Assembly (NCBI RefSeq): GCF_030272705.1
Contig: NZ_JARFYM010000003.1
Coordinates: 124,001 to 188,000, forward strand
Source: Rhizobium mayense
Lineage (GTDB): Bacteria; Pseudomonadota; Alphaproteobacteria; Rhizobiales; Rhizobiaceae
Direction of reading: 5' to 3'
Length of the DNA stretch: 64,000 bases
The position numbers were made by a program, and so were the translations under genes. Under the pieces are notes generated by a model. The model did no database searches and was not told the DNA's origin. It saw nothing but the letters and a program-made list of their open reading frames with translations. Below are positions 35,427-44,770 of the stretch, in pieces (position 1 is the stretch's first letter; each line of letters begins with the position of its first letter).

Positions 35427-36710
35427 ATGCTAGATATCAGATGGATTCGTGAGAATGCCGAGGCTTTGGACGCAGCGCTTGCCAAGCGTGGTGCCGAGCC
35501 TTTGTCGCAAAGCCTCATTGCGCTCGATGAGAAGCGCCGCTCCGTCATCCAGTCTGTCCAGGATATGCAGTCCCGCCGCAACGCCGCTTCGAAGGAAATC
35601 GGTGCGGCCATGGCGCAGAAGAAAACCGAGCTTGCCGAGAAGCTGAAGGCCGAAGTCGCCGAAATCAAGACGTCGCTGCCGGCAGCGGAAGAGGAAGAGC
35701 GCGTGCTGACGGCCGAGCTCAACGACGCCTTGTCGCGCATTCCCAATATTCCGCTCGATGACGTGCCGGTTGGCAAGGATGAACACGACAATGTCGTCAA
35801 ACATGCCTGGGGCGCCAAGCCGACCTGGAACCATCAGCCGAAGGAGCACTTCGAGATCGGCGAAGCGCTCGGCTACATGGATTTCGAGCGCGCCGCCAAG
35901 CTCTCCGGCTCGCGTTTCACCGTACTGACCTCGCAACTGGCGCGCCTGGAACGGGCGCTTGGCCAGTTCATGCTGGATCTTCACACGGGCGAGCACGGCT
36001 ATACCGAAGTCAGCTCTCCGCTGATGGTGCGAGACGAGGCCATGTTCGGCACCGGACAATTGCCGAAATTCGCCGAAGACCTCTTCAAGACCACGGATGG
36101 TCGCTGGCTGATCCCGACCGCTGAAGTGACGCTGACCAACCTCGTCTCCGGCGAAATCCTCGATCAGGAGAAGTTGCCGCTGCGCTTCACGGCGCTGACG
36201 CCGTCTTTTCGCTCGGAAGCGGGTTCGGCCGGTCGCGATACGCGCGGCATGCTGCGCCAGCACCAGTTCTGGAAGTGCGAGCTTGTATCCATCACCGACG
36301 CCGAAAGCTCGATTGCCGAGCACGAGCGCATGACCGCCTGCGCCGAGGAAGTGCTGAAGCGTCTTGGCCTGCATTACCGTGTCATGACGCTTTCGACCGG
36401 CGACATGGGCTTTGGCGCCCGCAAGACCTACGATCTCGAAGTCTGGCTGCCGGGGCAGGATACCTATCGCGAAATATCTTCCTGCTCGGTCTGCGGCGAT
36501 TTCCAGGCGCGGCGAATGAATGCGCGCTACCGCGGCAAGGACGACAAGGCGACGAAATTCCTCCACACGCTGAACGGCTCAGGTACCGCGGTCGGCCGCT
36601 GCCTGATCGCGGTTGTCGAGAATTATCTGAACGAAGACGGCTCGGTTACTGTTCCGGACGTACTGCTGCCATATATGGGTGGTGTGAAGAGGATCGAGCG
36701 GGCAGCTTGA
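35427..36710 (+). CDS. serS: Seryl-tRNA synthetase
   Basis: 427 residues from ATG 35427 ([10 protein letters not shown]). The N-terminal 110 residues form the antiparallel coiled coil that grips tRNA-Ser. Class II core motifs: [12 protein letters not shown], motif 2 [15 protein letters not shown] and motif 3 [14 protein letters not shown]. It charges tRNA-Ser, and probably tRNA-Sec-like RNAs if present. It lies between tatC and surE; a terminator-type hairpin follows. Confidence 0.97.
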   Translation: MLDIRWIRENAEALDAALAKRGAEPLSQSLIALDEKRRSVIQSVQDMQSRRNAASKEIGAAMAQKKTELAEKLKAEVAEIKTSLPAAEEEERVLTAELNDALSRIPNIPLDDVPVGKDEHDNVVKHAWGAKPTWNHQPKEHFEIGEALGYMDFERAAKLSGSRFTVLTSQLARLERALGQFMLDLHTGEHGYTEVSSPLMVRDEAMFGTGQLPKFAEDLFKTTDGRWLIPTAEVTLTNLVSGEILDQEKLPLRFTALTPSFRSEAGSAGRDTRGMLRQHQFWKCELVSITDAESSIAEHERMTACAEEVLKRLGLHYRVMTLSTGDMGFGARKTYDLEVWLPGQDTYREISSCSVCGDFQARRMNARYRGKDDKATKFLHTLNGSGTAVGRCLIAVVENYLNEDGSVTVPDVLLPYMGGVKRIERAA

Positions 36711-36722
36711 TTGATGTGACAT

Positions 36723-36762
36723 GATCCCGAAAGCCGCTTCACACTTTTCGGGATCGTGTTTT
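36723..36762 (+). terminator. Terminator between serS and surE
   Basis: A 10-bp perfect stem GATCCCGAAA / TTTCGGGATC (36723-36732 with 36746-36755) followed by GTGTTTT. The CATGATCCCGAAA arm is a sequence common in rhizobial intergenic repeats. Confidence 0.75.
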
Positions 36763-36775
36763 GAGCGGTGGGGCA

Positions 36776-37549
36776 ATGCGGATACTTCTGACCAATGACG
36801 ACGGCATTCATGCCGAAGGGCTGGCCGCGTTGGAGCGCATCGCCCGCACCATGTCCGATGATGTCTGGATCGTTGCTCCGGAAACCGACCAAAGTGGCCT
36901 TGCCCATTCGCTGAGCCTTTCCGAACCTTTGCGTCTGCGCAGAGTCTCCGAGAAGCAATATGCGCTGCGCGGAACGCCGACGGATTGCGTCATCATGGGC
37001 ATTCGCCAGGTGATGGACACCAAGCCGGACCTGGTGCTCTCGGGGGTCAACTCCGGCTCCAACGTCGCCGATGATGTCACCTATTCGGGAACAATCGCCG
37101 GCGCGATCGAAGGTACGCTGCAGGGCGTGCGCTCCTTTGCGCTTAGTCAGGCCTATTTGCATGAGAATGGGACGCGCGTCGTGCCTTGGGAGGTGGTCGA
37201 GGAGTATGCGCCCGCGCTCCTTGGCAAGCTCATCGATATCGACTTGCCCGACGGCACTTTCCTCAATCTGAATTTCCCGAACTGTCGGCCGGACCAGGTT
37301 TCCGGCATCGAAGTCACCGCGCAGGGCAATCTGGCTTTCAATCTGCAGGTTGAGGAACGGGCCGACGGACGCGGCTTTCCCTATTATTGGCTGCGCTTCG
37401 GCGAACGCAGCGGCATTTTTCGCCCGGGCACCGATATCCATGCGTTGAAAGAAAATCGTATTTCGGTAACTCCTTTGAAACTCGATTTGACGGATTATTC
37501 GGTGCAAGACCGCGTGGCGCGGGCGCTCGGGTATGGAGTGGCGGATTGA
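36776..37549 (+). CDS. surE: 5'/3'-nucleotidase SurE
   Basis: 257 residues from ATG 36776, after GGTGGGG; five more residues are open upstream. Metal and phosphate motifs: LTNDDG (5-10), [13 protein letters not shown], and [20 protein letters not shown]. SurE removes phosphate from nucleoside monophosphates and short polyphosphates. The last bases overlap the pcm start (TTGA), and surE-pcm-nlpD is the same order as in enterobacteria. Confidence 0.95.
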   Translation: MRILLTNDDGIHAEGLAALERIARTMSDDVWIVAPETDQSGLAHSLSLSEPLRLRRVSEKQYALRGTPTDCVIMGIRQVMDTKPDLVLSGVNSGSNVADDVTYSGTIAGAIEGTLQGVRSFALSQAYLHENGTRVVPWEVVEEYAPALLGKLIDIDLPDGTFLNLNFPNCRPDQVSGIEVTAQGNLAFNLQVEERADGRGFPYYWLRFGERSGIFRPGTDIHALKENRISVTPLKLDLTDYSVQDRVARALGYGVAD

Positions 37550-38199
37550 CAGCTCGTTTGGTCGAGAAGGAAGGCTTTGCGGCCGTCGTGTTGCGGCTGC
37601 GAGCCGAGGGCATATTGGACCTCGATTTGATGACGGCCGTCGAACAGACGCCGCGCCTTCCTTTTGTGCCGCCGCAATTTGCCGATGACGCCTATTCCAG
37701 CCGAACGATCCCGATCGAATGCGGTGCCTTCATGGAAGGCATCGATCTGGTCGTCCGCATTCTTCACAGCCTGAAGATCAAGCCCGGTCACCGCGTTTTG
37801 GAAGTTGGAACAGGCAGCGGATTCACGGCCGCCGTCATGGGGCGCATCGTCGAGCGGGTGCTGACGGTCGATCGCTACAAGACACTGACGACGGCTGCGC
37901 AGCAGCGTATGGACACCTTGGGCTTGCGCAACGTCATCATTCGTCAGGCTGACGGCAGCGTCGGTATGCCGGGCGAGGGCACTTTCGATCGTATCCTGGT
38001 GACGTCGGCCTTCACCGCCATGCCCCGCTTTTTTGCCGAGCAACTGGTTTCCGGCGGATCGATGATCGCGCCCCTGATACTTTCAGACACGACCTGCCGC
38101 ATGGTGCGTCTCACCAAGACCGGAAGCCGCTTCGAGCGCGAGGAACTTTTTGACGTTCCCTATCAGCCGATCGTGCCGATGCTCGCCTCCTATCTTTGA
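37546..38199 (+). CDS. pcm: Protein-L-isoaspartate O-methyltransferase
   Basis: 217 residues from TTG 37546, eight bases after GGAG and overlapping the surE stop. [18 protein letters not shown] is the SAM-binding loop; [19 protein letters not shown] upstream is the PIMT substrate-loop region. The enzyme methylates isoaspartyl residues for repair of aged proteins. It is the more canonical of the two PIMT-type genes in the window. A short terminator-like hairpin follows. Confidence 0.92.
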   Translation: MTARLVEKEGFAAVVLRLRAEGILDLDLMTAVEQTPRLPFVPPQFADDAYSSRTIPIECGAFMEGIDLVVRILHSLKIKPGHRVLEVGTGSGFTAAVMGRIVERVLTVDRYKTLTTAAQQRMDTLGLRNVIIRQADGSVGMPGEGTFDRILVTSAFTAMPRFFAEQLVSGGSMIAPLILSDTTCRMVRLTKTGSRFEREELFDVPYQPIVPMLASYL

Positions 38200-38228
38200 G
38201 GCCTAATTTAGATTGAGATCCCTGAACT

Positions 38229-38256
38229 ATCCCCGCGAGCGCGGGGATTTCTGTTC
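38229..38256 (+). terminator. Terminator of surE-pcm
   Basis: An 8-bp perfect stem ATCCCCGC / GCGGGGAT (38229-38236 with 38241-38248) and a short TTCTGTTCT tail. Confidence 0.65.
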
Positions 38257-38369
38257 TATGGTTAGCAATTCATCAAAAAAACACATGCGACACCAGTGCT
38301 TTAACCGCATGGTAAGATTAACGCGCTTTAATCGACCCATAAACGGTTGCGTCTCAAGTGGGTCGAGTC

Positions 38370-40145
38370 ATGGGTTTCAGTCTTTCGTCAAACTTCGGTA
38401 AATCGGCAGGGAAAGTCCTGGTGGCCATTCTCCTGGCGAGCACCGCGACAGCTTGTAGTTCGGACACGACGCGCTTCGGCGGGCTCTTCGCAGGCTCCCC
38501 GGATCGGACGACGACGGGCTCGATCAATCGTCGCGGTCTGACTGGCCCCGACGGCGATCCGGTGCCGCGTGCGGATGTTGCCCAGGGTGGCGGCTATCAG
38601 CAGCAGGATTATTCGCAGCAGAACGCATCGCCCTATCCGAATTCACCGGCGCGCTACAATCCATCCTATTCGAGTGCCCGTGTATCGACGGCGCCCGTCG
38701 CGATCCAGCGCTCCGATCTCGCGGCCCCGACCGCGTCCGCGGCGCCGGTTCGCTCGCATGTCGCATCAAGGGCCGAAAAGGAAGCGCTCGCCCAGCCGTT
38801 CCCGGCATCGCATGGCAAGGCCGCCGCGTCTCGGATGGAGCCGGCTCTGGCTCCGGACGCGATGCCGACCGGAACGATCAAGGCGCCTCCGACTGCAGCG
38901 ACTTCTTCCGCCTGGACGGCGGTCAACGCGCCGAGCGTCACATTGCGTCCCGGCGAAAGTATCGATTTGCTGTCGCGCCGCTACGGCGTTCCGGAAAAGG
39001 AAATTCTGCGTGTTAACGGCTTGAAGAACAGCGCCAGCGCTCAGCCCGGCCAGCAGATCATCATTCCGACCATGAACGGTGCCGGCGCCCCCGGCCCGGC
39101 CAAGATGGCCTCGGAAGCGACGGACCTGTCCAAGGGCGGCAAGATGCCGGGTCCCGCCAAGGCTCCGGAACAGGATTCCGTTGCACTGCCGTCCAACGGC
39201 CAGATGCGCGGCAAGTCGCAGGCCGGCCTTGCCGATCCCAGCAAGCTCGCTGCCGGCAACGGCAAAGGTCCGCATCCGAAGGGCGATGGTACCTATGTCG
39301 TCAGGCCCGGCGACTCGCTCGCAAAGATCGCGAAGAACGCGGGCATCAGCGTCGATGCGCTCAAGCAGGCAAACCACATTCAGTCGGGCGGCGTCCGCGT
39401 CGGCCAGACGCTGAAGCTGCCGCGCGGTGCGATTGCCGAAGCCGAGCCAGTCAGACCCGATCCGGTGAAGACCGCTTCCATCGAGCCGCAGAAGTCTGCC
39501 GTGAAGTCGGTCGCGGTGCCGGCGATGGAGCCGAAGCAGGCCGCCGCTGAGCCGACCGTAAAGCCGGCTGCGAAAGCCGCCGCTGCAAAGACTGTGGCGA
39601 CGAAGACTGCCGCCGCAGAACCGGCAGCAAAGGCGACATTCAAGACCGTTGCCGCGTCGGAATCCGATGCCGCCAAGCCGCAGGCGGTCGCGGCCGCAGC
39701 GCCGACCCAATCCGTCAGCGACGCCGCCGCCAAGGCCGACGTGTCGGCTGATGCACCGGAAGAAACCGGCATCGGCAAATATCGCTGGCCAGTTCGCGGG
39801 GCCGTCATCGCCGGCTACGGCTCCAACGTCAACGGCAGCCGCAACGACGGTATCGACATCTCGGTTCCGGAAGGCACGCCGATCAAGGCCGCTGAAAACG
39901 GCGTGGTTATCTACGCCGGCAACGGCCTGAAGGAACTCGGCAACACCGTCCTCGTCCGTCACGACGACGGCACCGTCACGGTCTACGGCCACGCCGATGC
40001 GCTAAGCGTCGCCCGCGGCCAGAAGGTCCAGCGCGGCCAAACGCTCGCCACCTCGGGTATGAGCGGCGATGTCAAGCAGCCGCAGCTTCACTTCGAAGTC
40101 CGCAAGAATTCGGCCCCGGTCAACCCAATGACGTTCCTTGAATAG
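38370..40145 (+). CDS. NlpD-like lipoprotein, two LysM and a degenerate LytM/M23 domain
   Basis: 591 residues from ATG 38370. A signal segment ends ASTATAC, likely lipidated at Cys. Two LysM units (about 190-232 and 309-350, YVVRPGDSLAKIAKNAG) bind peptidoglycan. The C-terminal LytM domain (about 470-591) contains RNDGIDIS where active M23 peptidases have a zinc-binding His, so like E. coli NlpD it is probably an amidase activator, not a peptidase. Long Ala/Lys/Pro linkers separate the parts. The surE-pcm-nlpD order supports this. It should act at the division septum. Confidence 0.88.
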   Translation: MGFSLSSNFGKSAGKVLVAILLASTATACSSDTTRFGGLFAGSPDRTTTGSINRRGLTGPDGDPVPRADVAQGGGYQQQDYSQQNASPYPNSPARYNPSYSSARVSTAPVAIQRSDLAAPTASAAPVRSHVASRAEKEALAQPFPASHGKAAASRMEPALAPDAMPTGTIKAPPTAATSSAWTAVNAPSVTLRPGESIDLLSRRYGVPEKEILRVNGLKNSASAQPGQQIIIPTMNGAGAPGPAKMASEATDLSKGGKMPGPAKAPEQDSVALPSNGQMRGKSQAGLADPSKLAAGNGKGPHPKGDGTYVVRPGDSLAKIAKNAGISVDALKQANHIQSGGVRVGQTLKLPRGAIAEAEPVRPDPVKTASIEPQKSAVKSVAVPAMEPKQAAAEPTVKPAAKAAAAKTVATKTAAAEPAAKATFKTVAASESDAAKPQAVAAAAPTQSVSDAAAKADVSADAPEETGIGKYRWPVRGAVIAGYGSNVNGSRNDGIDISVPEGTPIKAAENGVVIYAGNGLKELGNTVLVRHDDGTVTVYGHADALSVARGQKVQRGQTLATSGMSGDVKQPQLHFEVRKNSAPVNPMTFLE

Positions 40146-40168
40146 GTAGTGCGTCTCAAGGAGTCTGC

Positions 40169-40196
40169 AAAAAGCCCGGTCACCACCGGGCTTTTT
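40169..40196. terminator. Bidirectional terminator between nlpD-like gene and the ATPase gene
   Basis: A 12-bp perfect stem (40169-40180 with 40185-40196), 4-base loop, T run on + and A run usable on -. It closes two converging units. Confidence 0.9.
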
Positions 40197-40223
40197 GTCG
40201 TTCTGGGCCTTGGAAAGCGAAGG

Positions 40224-41096
40224 TCAATCCCGCTCCAGCACGATACGCTGCCGCCCGGCCAGATCCTGAATATATTGCCACGCCACACGCCCGGAGCGAG
40301 CGCCGCGTGTTGTCGCCCATTCCAGCGCTTCATGGTGCATCTGGGCGCGATCGAGGGGGAGCTTGAAGTGATCGGCGTAGCCGTCGATCATCTGCAGATA
40401 GTCTTCCTGACTGCATTTGTGGAAGCCGAGCCACAGGCCGAAGCGGTCGGAGAGCGACACCTTTTCCTCGACGGCTTCCGACGGATTGATCGCCGTCGAT
40501 TGCTCGTTTTCCATCATATTCCGAGGCAGCAGGTGGCGGCGGTTCGATGTGGCGTAGAACAGCACATTGTCCGGCCGGCCCTCGACACCGCCGTCCAGCG
40601 CGGCCTTCAACGACTTGTAGGCGGTATCGTCGTGATCGAAGGAAAGGTCGTCGCAGAAGACGATGATGCGATGCGGCGTGTTCTTCAGGATATCGAGCAG
40701 CACCGGCAGCGAGGATATGTCCTCACGGTGCACTTCGACCAGCTTCAGTGAGACCCCGGTGGCGCGGCGCACATCCTCGTGAACGGCCTTGACGAGCGAC
40801 GACTTGCCCATGCCGCGCGCGCCCCACAGCAACACATTATTGGCGGCGAAACCCTCGGCGAAGCGCAACGTGTTCTCGTGGAGAATGTCGCGCACATGGT
40901 CGACGCCGCGGATCAGGGCCAGCGCCACGCGGTTCGGCCGTTCAACAGGCTGCAGATAGAGCCGGGCCGGCGCCCAGACGAAGCAATCGGCCGCCTTCCA
41001 ATCGTTGGCGGCCGGCGCCGGGCCGGCGAGGCGCTCCAGTGCGTCGGCGAGGCGGCGGACTTCCGCAAGGATCAGCTTGTTTTGATCTTCGGTCAC
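40224..41096 (-). CDS. DUF815-type AAA ATPase
   Basis: 290 residues. Walker A GARGMGKSS (92-100) and Walker B IIVFCDDLSF (about 147-156), then an SNRRHLLPRNM segment usual in sensor regions. These single-domain ATPases are widespread and uncharacterised, often near cell-envelope or quinone genes. It runs against the block on both sides, ending at the bidirectional terminator and diverging from yajC with about 205 bases between starts. Confidence 0.85.
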   Translation of the reverse strand: MTEDQNKLILAEVRRLADALERLAGPAPAANDWKAADCFVWAPARLYLQPVERPNRVALALIRGVDHVRDILHENTLRFAEGFAANNVLLWGARGMGKSSLVKAVHEDVRRATGVSLKLVEVHREDISSLPVLLDILKNTPHRIIVFCDDLSFDHDDTAYKSLKAALDGGVEGRPDNVLFYATSNRRHLLPRNMMENEQSTAINPSEAVEEKVSLSDRFGLWLGFHKCSQEDYLQMIDGYADHFKLPLDRAQMHHEALEWATTRGARSGRVAWQYIQDLAGRQRIVLERD

Positions 41097-41221
41097 CGTT
41101 TTTCCTCCAGAACGTTAGTCGGGAAAGGAGTAAAATGCTTCCTGTGCTGCCGGTACCATGCTCCTTCCGGAGCCGAAAGGCTAAGAGGCCGGGAAAACAG
41201 TACGGTTCGCGGCTGTTTTTG

Positions 41222-41249
41222 TTGCATTCGCGATCATCGCAACTATATT
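41222..41249 (+). promoter_or_regulatory. Candidate promoter of yajC-secDF
   Basis: TTGCAT (41222-41227), 16 bases, TATATT (41244-41249), about 50 bases before the yajC start and in a region read in neither gene. Confidence 0.4.
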
Positions 41250-41301
41250 CCGGCCACCTGACGCGGGCCCCGTTCCCGCAGGGAGTTCAAGGGAGTTCTC
41301 G

Positions 41302-41652
41302 ATGTTTATTACCAACGCATATGCACAGAGCGCGACAGATTCAGCCGCAGGCGTCTTCGGCGGTTCCGGCTTTGAAATGATCATCCTGTTTGTGCCGCTG
41401 ATGGTGGTTTGGTATTTCCTTCTTATCCGTCCGCAGCGCGCGCAGGCTAAGAAGCGTGAGGAAGTCCTGAAGAATATCCGTCGCGGCGACCAGATCGTCA
41501 CTGGCGGCGGTATCGTCGGCAAGGTTACCAAGGTCGTCGACGACAAGGAACTGGAAGTCGAAATCGCCGAAGGCGTCCGCATCCGGGTCGTCCGCAGCGC
41601 CATTTCGGAAGTTCGTGTCAAGGGCGAACCGGTCAAGGCTGACGCCGCGTAA
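41302..41652 (+). CDS. yajC: Sec translocase accessory subunit YajC
   Basis: 116 residues; GGGAG precedes the start. One membrane span (about 24-43, MIILFVPLMVVWYFLLIRPQ), then the conserved RPQRAQAKKREEVL and GDQIVTGGGIVGKV segments. It associates with SecDF in the inner membrane and assists protein export. The yajC-secDF order is general. Confidence 0.96.
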   Translation: MFITNAYAQSATDSAAGVFGGSGFEMIILFVPLMVVWYFLLIRPQRAQAKKREEVLKNIRRGDQIVTGGGIVGKVTKVVDDKELEVEIAEGVRIRVVRSAISEVRVKGEPVKADAA

Positions 41653-41817
41653 GGCTTTGACAGCGGCGGATCGAAGCGGCTTGCCACGCCAGCGTGCAGT
41701 TTCGAAAATCGGATTCGACTTTCGAACGGAACTATGCGCAAATTCAAAGCGTTACTGCGCCTTTACGTGCCTCGGCGAATGTTGGGGCGCAGTAGGAAGC
41801 CAAAACTCGAGAGAGCG

Positions 41818-44361
41818 ATGCTGCACGTCTCCTGGTGGAAGACCGTCCTGATCTGGTTCGCCGTTCTCTTGAGCGTTATCCTTGCCGTGCCTAATCTGCT
41901 TAGCGATGAGCAGCTTTCCTCCTTTCCAGTCTGGTTCGCGCAACGGCAAGTCGAATTTGGGCTCGATCTCAAGGGCGGCTCGCATATCATGCTCAAGATC
42001 GAGCGTGGCGATGTGGTCAGAAGCCGGCTGGAGACCGTCGTCGGTGACATCAGCGCCAGGCTGCGCACGGTCAATATCGGCTATTCCGGTCTGACAGGTA
42101 CTGGCCAGAAGATCCAGCTCCGCATCAACGATCCGGCGCAAGTGCAGGCGGCGGTGAATGCCCTGAAGCCGATCACCAGCGCCAACGGCAGGCCCGGAGC
42201 AGCGCTGTCGGTGGGTGACAATGGCGCGCTCACGATCGATATCAGCGATGCCGGCATCAATGAGCGCGTTTCCGCAGCCATGACACGATCGCTCAAAGTC
42301 ATCCGCAACCGTATTGCTCAGTTGGGCGTCGGTGAACCGCTCATTCGCCGGCAAGGGGCGGACCGTGTCGTCATCCAGGTGCCTGGCCTTCCTGACCCAC
42401 AGCGCCTCAAGAACGTTCTGAACCAGCCGGCGCAGCTCAGCTTCCGTTTGGTCGATCAATCCATGCAGGTGCAGGACGCCATGAACGGCCGTCCGCCCGC
42501 CGGTTCGGAGGTCCTGTTTTCCGAGGATGACCCGCCTGTCGGCTATCTCGTCCTGAAGCAGCCTCTGCTCTCGAATATCGACTTTGCCGACGCCGTGGCG
42601 GTATCCAATACCCAGAACAATGACGGCAATATCTCCGTCAAGCTGACGCCCGAGGCGACCAGCCGTTTCGCACAGGCGACCGCCGACAATCTCGGCAAGA
42701 ACGTCGTGGTCGTGCTTGACGATCAAGTTATTTCGGCCGCCGCGTTGAAGACCGCAATTACCACTGGCGATATCGATATCCCCGGCGATTTCACTGCACA
42801 GGGCGCGCAGGATCTGGCCGTCATGCTGAAGTCAGGCCCGCTGCCGGCGACACTGACGACGGTCGAAGAGCGGACCATCAAGCCCGGCTTGGGCAATGAA
42901 ACGATGCGCTCCGGCGTCACCGCCTGCATTGTTGCCGGCATCTTCGTCGCTGCGCTGATGATCGGCTTCTATGGGCTGCTCGGCGTTGCCGCCACGATCG
43001 CGCTGGCCATCAATATCATCATGGTCCTGGCAATCATGGGGCTATTCGGCATCACGTTGACCCTGCCGGGAATTGCCGCAATCGTCCTCATCATCGGTAT
43101 CGCGCTCGACGCCAATGTTTTGATCTACGAACGCGTCCGGGAAGAGGAGAAGAAGACGCATCTCCTCGTCGATGCGCTGCGTCACGGCTTCAACAGGGCA
43201 GCCGCCACCGTTGCCGACGCCAATCTGACCCTGCTCATCGTTGCGGCGATTCTTTTCTACGTGAGCAGCGGCGCGGTTCGTGGCTTTGCCGCGACATTGA
43301 TAACGGGCGTCTTCACCACCTTCTTTACCGCTTGCTTCGTCACGCGTTCACTCGTCGATGCCTGGATTTCGCATCGCAAGCCGCGCGTGCTGCTTGCGGG
43401 TGTCCGAAGCGGCATCTTCGACGGCGCGAATATCCGTTTCATGGGCATCCGGCGCTATACCTTTACGGTGTCGGCGGCCTTGTCGATAGCAACGCTGCTT
43501 GCCTTCGCAGCGGTCGGCATGCATCTCGGCATCGATTTCACCGGCGGCTCGATCATCGAGGTTCGCGCCAAGCAGGGCGTCGCCGATCCTGCCAATATTC
43601 AATCACGCCTGCAGAACATCATTCCAGGCGATGTGCAGGTCGATCGGTTGGACGATCGGCTGAGCGCCGTGATCCGTGTGCATGCACAGCAGGGTGGCGA
43701 GAACGCCGAACAATCCGCTGTGTCCCTCGTGCGCGACGAGCTGGGCAAGGACTACGACTTCTCCCGTGTCGAGGTCGTTGGCCCCGCCGTCTCCGGCGAG
43801 ATCAGCACGACGGCCTCGCTCGCCGTTCTGGCGGCGCTGGCGGCAATCCTCATCTATATCTGGTTGCGTTTCGAATGGCAGTTCGCCGTCGGCGCGATCG
43901 TCGCGACGCTGCATGATGTCATCCTGACTCTTGGCCTTTTCGTGCTGACCGGCATGGAATTCAATATGACCGGCATTGCCGCACTTTTGACCATCGTCGG
44001 CTATTCGCTGAACGATACGGTCGTCGTCTATGACCGGATGCGCGAGAATTTGAAGCGCTATTCGCAGATGCCATTGCCGATCCTGATCGATGCTTCGATC
44101 AATCAGACGCTATCGCGCACCGTCCTGACCTCGGCAACGACTTTGCTGGCGCTTCTCGCGCTATATATATTCGGTGGCGAAGTGATTCGCTCCTTCACCT
44201 TCGTCTTGCTCTTCGGCGTCGCGGTCGGCACCTTCTCGTCGATCTATATTGCGGCACCGGTCCTGATCGTCTTCAAGCTGCGCCCGGATAAGTTCCAGGC
44301 CAGCGGCGAAAATAAGGGACAGGCAGGCGGCGACATGCAATCAGGCAAACCAGCGGTGTGA
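41818..44361 (+). CDS. secDF: Fused SecDF preprotein translocase subunit
   Basis: 847 residues from ATG 41818 (MLHVSWWKTV), preceded by GAGAG; 28 more residues are open upstream. SecD half: FGLDLKGGSHIML, a large periplasmic P1 domain and a six-span RND block (KPGLGNETMRSG to VDAWI). SecF half from about residue 545: LGIDFTGGSIIEVR and a second six-span block with GYSLNDTVVVYDRMREN. The fusion is usual in rhizobia. It uses proton flow to pull secreted chains through SecYEG. Four bases separate it from the next gene. Confidence 0.97.
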   Translation: MLHVSWWKTVLIWFAVLLSVILAVPNLLSDEQLSSFPVWFAQRQVEFGLDLKGGSHIMLKIERGDVVRSRLETVVGDISARLRTVNIGYSGLTGTGQKIQLRINDPAQVQAAVNALKPITSANGRPGAALSVGDNGALTIDISDAGINERVSAAMTRSLKVIRNRIAQLGVGEPLIRRQGADRVVIQVPGLPDPQRLKNVLNQPAQLSFRLVDQSMQVQDAMNGRPPAGSEVLFSEDDPPVGYLVLKQPLLSNIDFADAVAVSNTQNNDGNISVKLTPEATSRFAQATADNLGKNVVVVLDDQVISAAALKTAITTGDIDIPGDFTAQGAQDLAVMLKSGPLPATLTTVEERTIKPGLGNETMRSGVTACIVAGIFVAALMIGFYGLLGVAATIALAINIIMVLAIMGLFGITLTLPGIAAIVLIIGIALDANVLIYERVREEEKKTHLLVDALRHGFNRAAATVADANLTLLIVAAILFYVSSGAVRGFAATLITGVFTTFFTACFVTRSLVDAWISHRKPRVLLAGVRSGIFDGANIRFMGIRRYTFTVSAALSIATLLAFAAVGMHLGIDFTGGSIIEVRAKQGVADPANIQSRLQNIIPGDVQVDRLDDRLSAVIRVHAQQGGENAEQSAVSLVRDELGKDYDFSRVEVVGPAVSGEISTTASLAVLAALAAILIYIWLRFEWQFAVGAIVATLHDVILTLGLFVLTGMEFNMTGIAALLTIVGYSLNDTVVVYDRMRENLKRYSQMPLPILIDASINQTLSRTVLTSATTLLALLALYIFGGEVIRSFTFVLLFGVAVGTFSSIYIAAPVLIVFKLRPDKFQASGENKGQAGGDMQSGKPAV

Positions 44362-44365
44362 CAGA

Positions 44366-44752
44366 GTGGCAAAAGGCATAGAAATACGGAACGCGCATTT
44401 TCCCGGTCGCGCACCGATCGACGCTTACGGCAATGGTGGCTTCCGCTTTGCCGACATGTCGCATCGCGGCTCTCTGCTCTGCCTGCCCTCCGGCATCTAT
44501 GGCTGGGACATGACGCTGGAGGACGCGCTGACGCCGGCGCATTTTCAGAAAGTGCTCGATGAGGCCGCTGAGATAGAAGTATTGCTGGTCGGCACCGGCA
44601 TGGACCTCCGGCCGTTGCCCTCGGAGCTGAAAGCGGCTCTGCGCGCCAAGCACATTTCTTCCGATGCGATGAGCACGGGGGCGGCGGTACGCACGTTCAA
44701 TATCATGCTGTCCGAGTCGCGCGCCGTGGCCGCGGCGCTGATCGCCGTTTGA
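44366..44752 (+). CDS. Mth938-like protein, homologue of complex I assembly factor NDUFAF3
   Basis: 128 residues from GTG 44366. DUF498/Mth938 features: FRFADMSHRGSLLCLPSG, VLLVGTGMDLRPLP and TGAAVRTFNIMLSESRAVAAAL. The human member NDUFAF3 helps assemble mitochondrial complex I, and alphaproteobacterial members are known to sit next to secDF, as here. An inner-membrane assembly role is therefore the likely function. It is 4 bases after secDF and 18 before a squalene-synthase-fold protein. Confidence 0.85.
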   Translation: MAKGIEIRNAHFPGRAPIDAYGNGGFRFADMSHRGSLLCLPSGIYGWDMTLEDALTPAHFQKVLDEAAEIEVLLVGTGMDLRPLPSELKAALRAKHISSDAMSTGAAVRTFNIMLSESRAVAAALIAV

Positions 44753-44770
44753 CCAGGATCAGGCAAGTAC

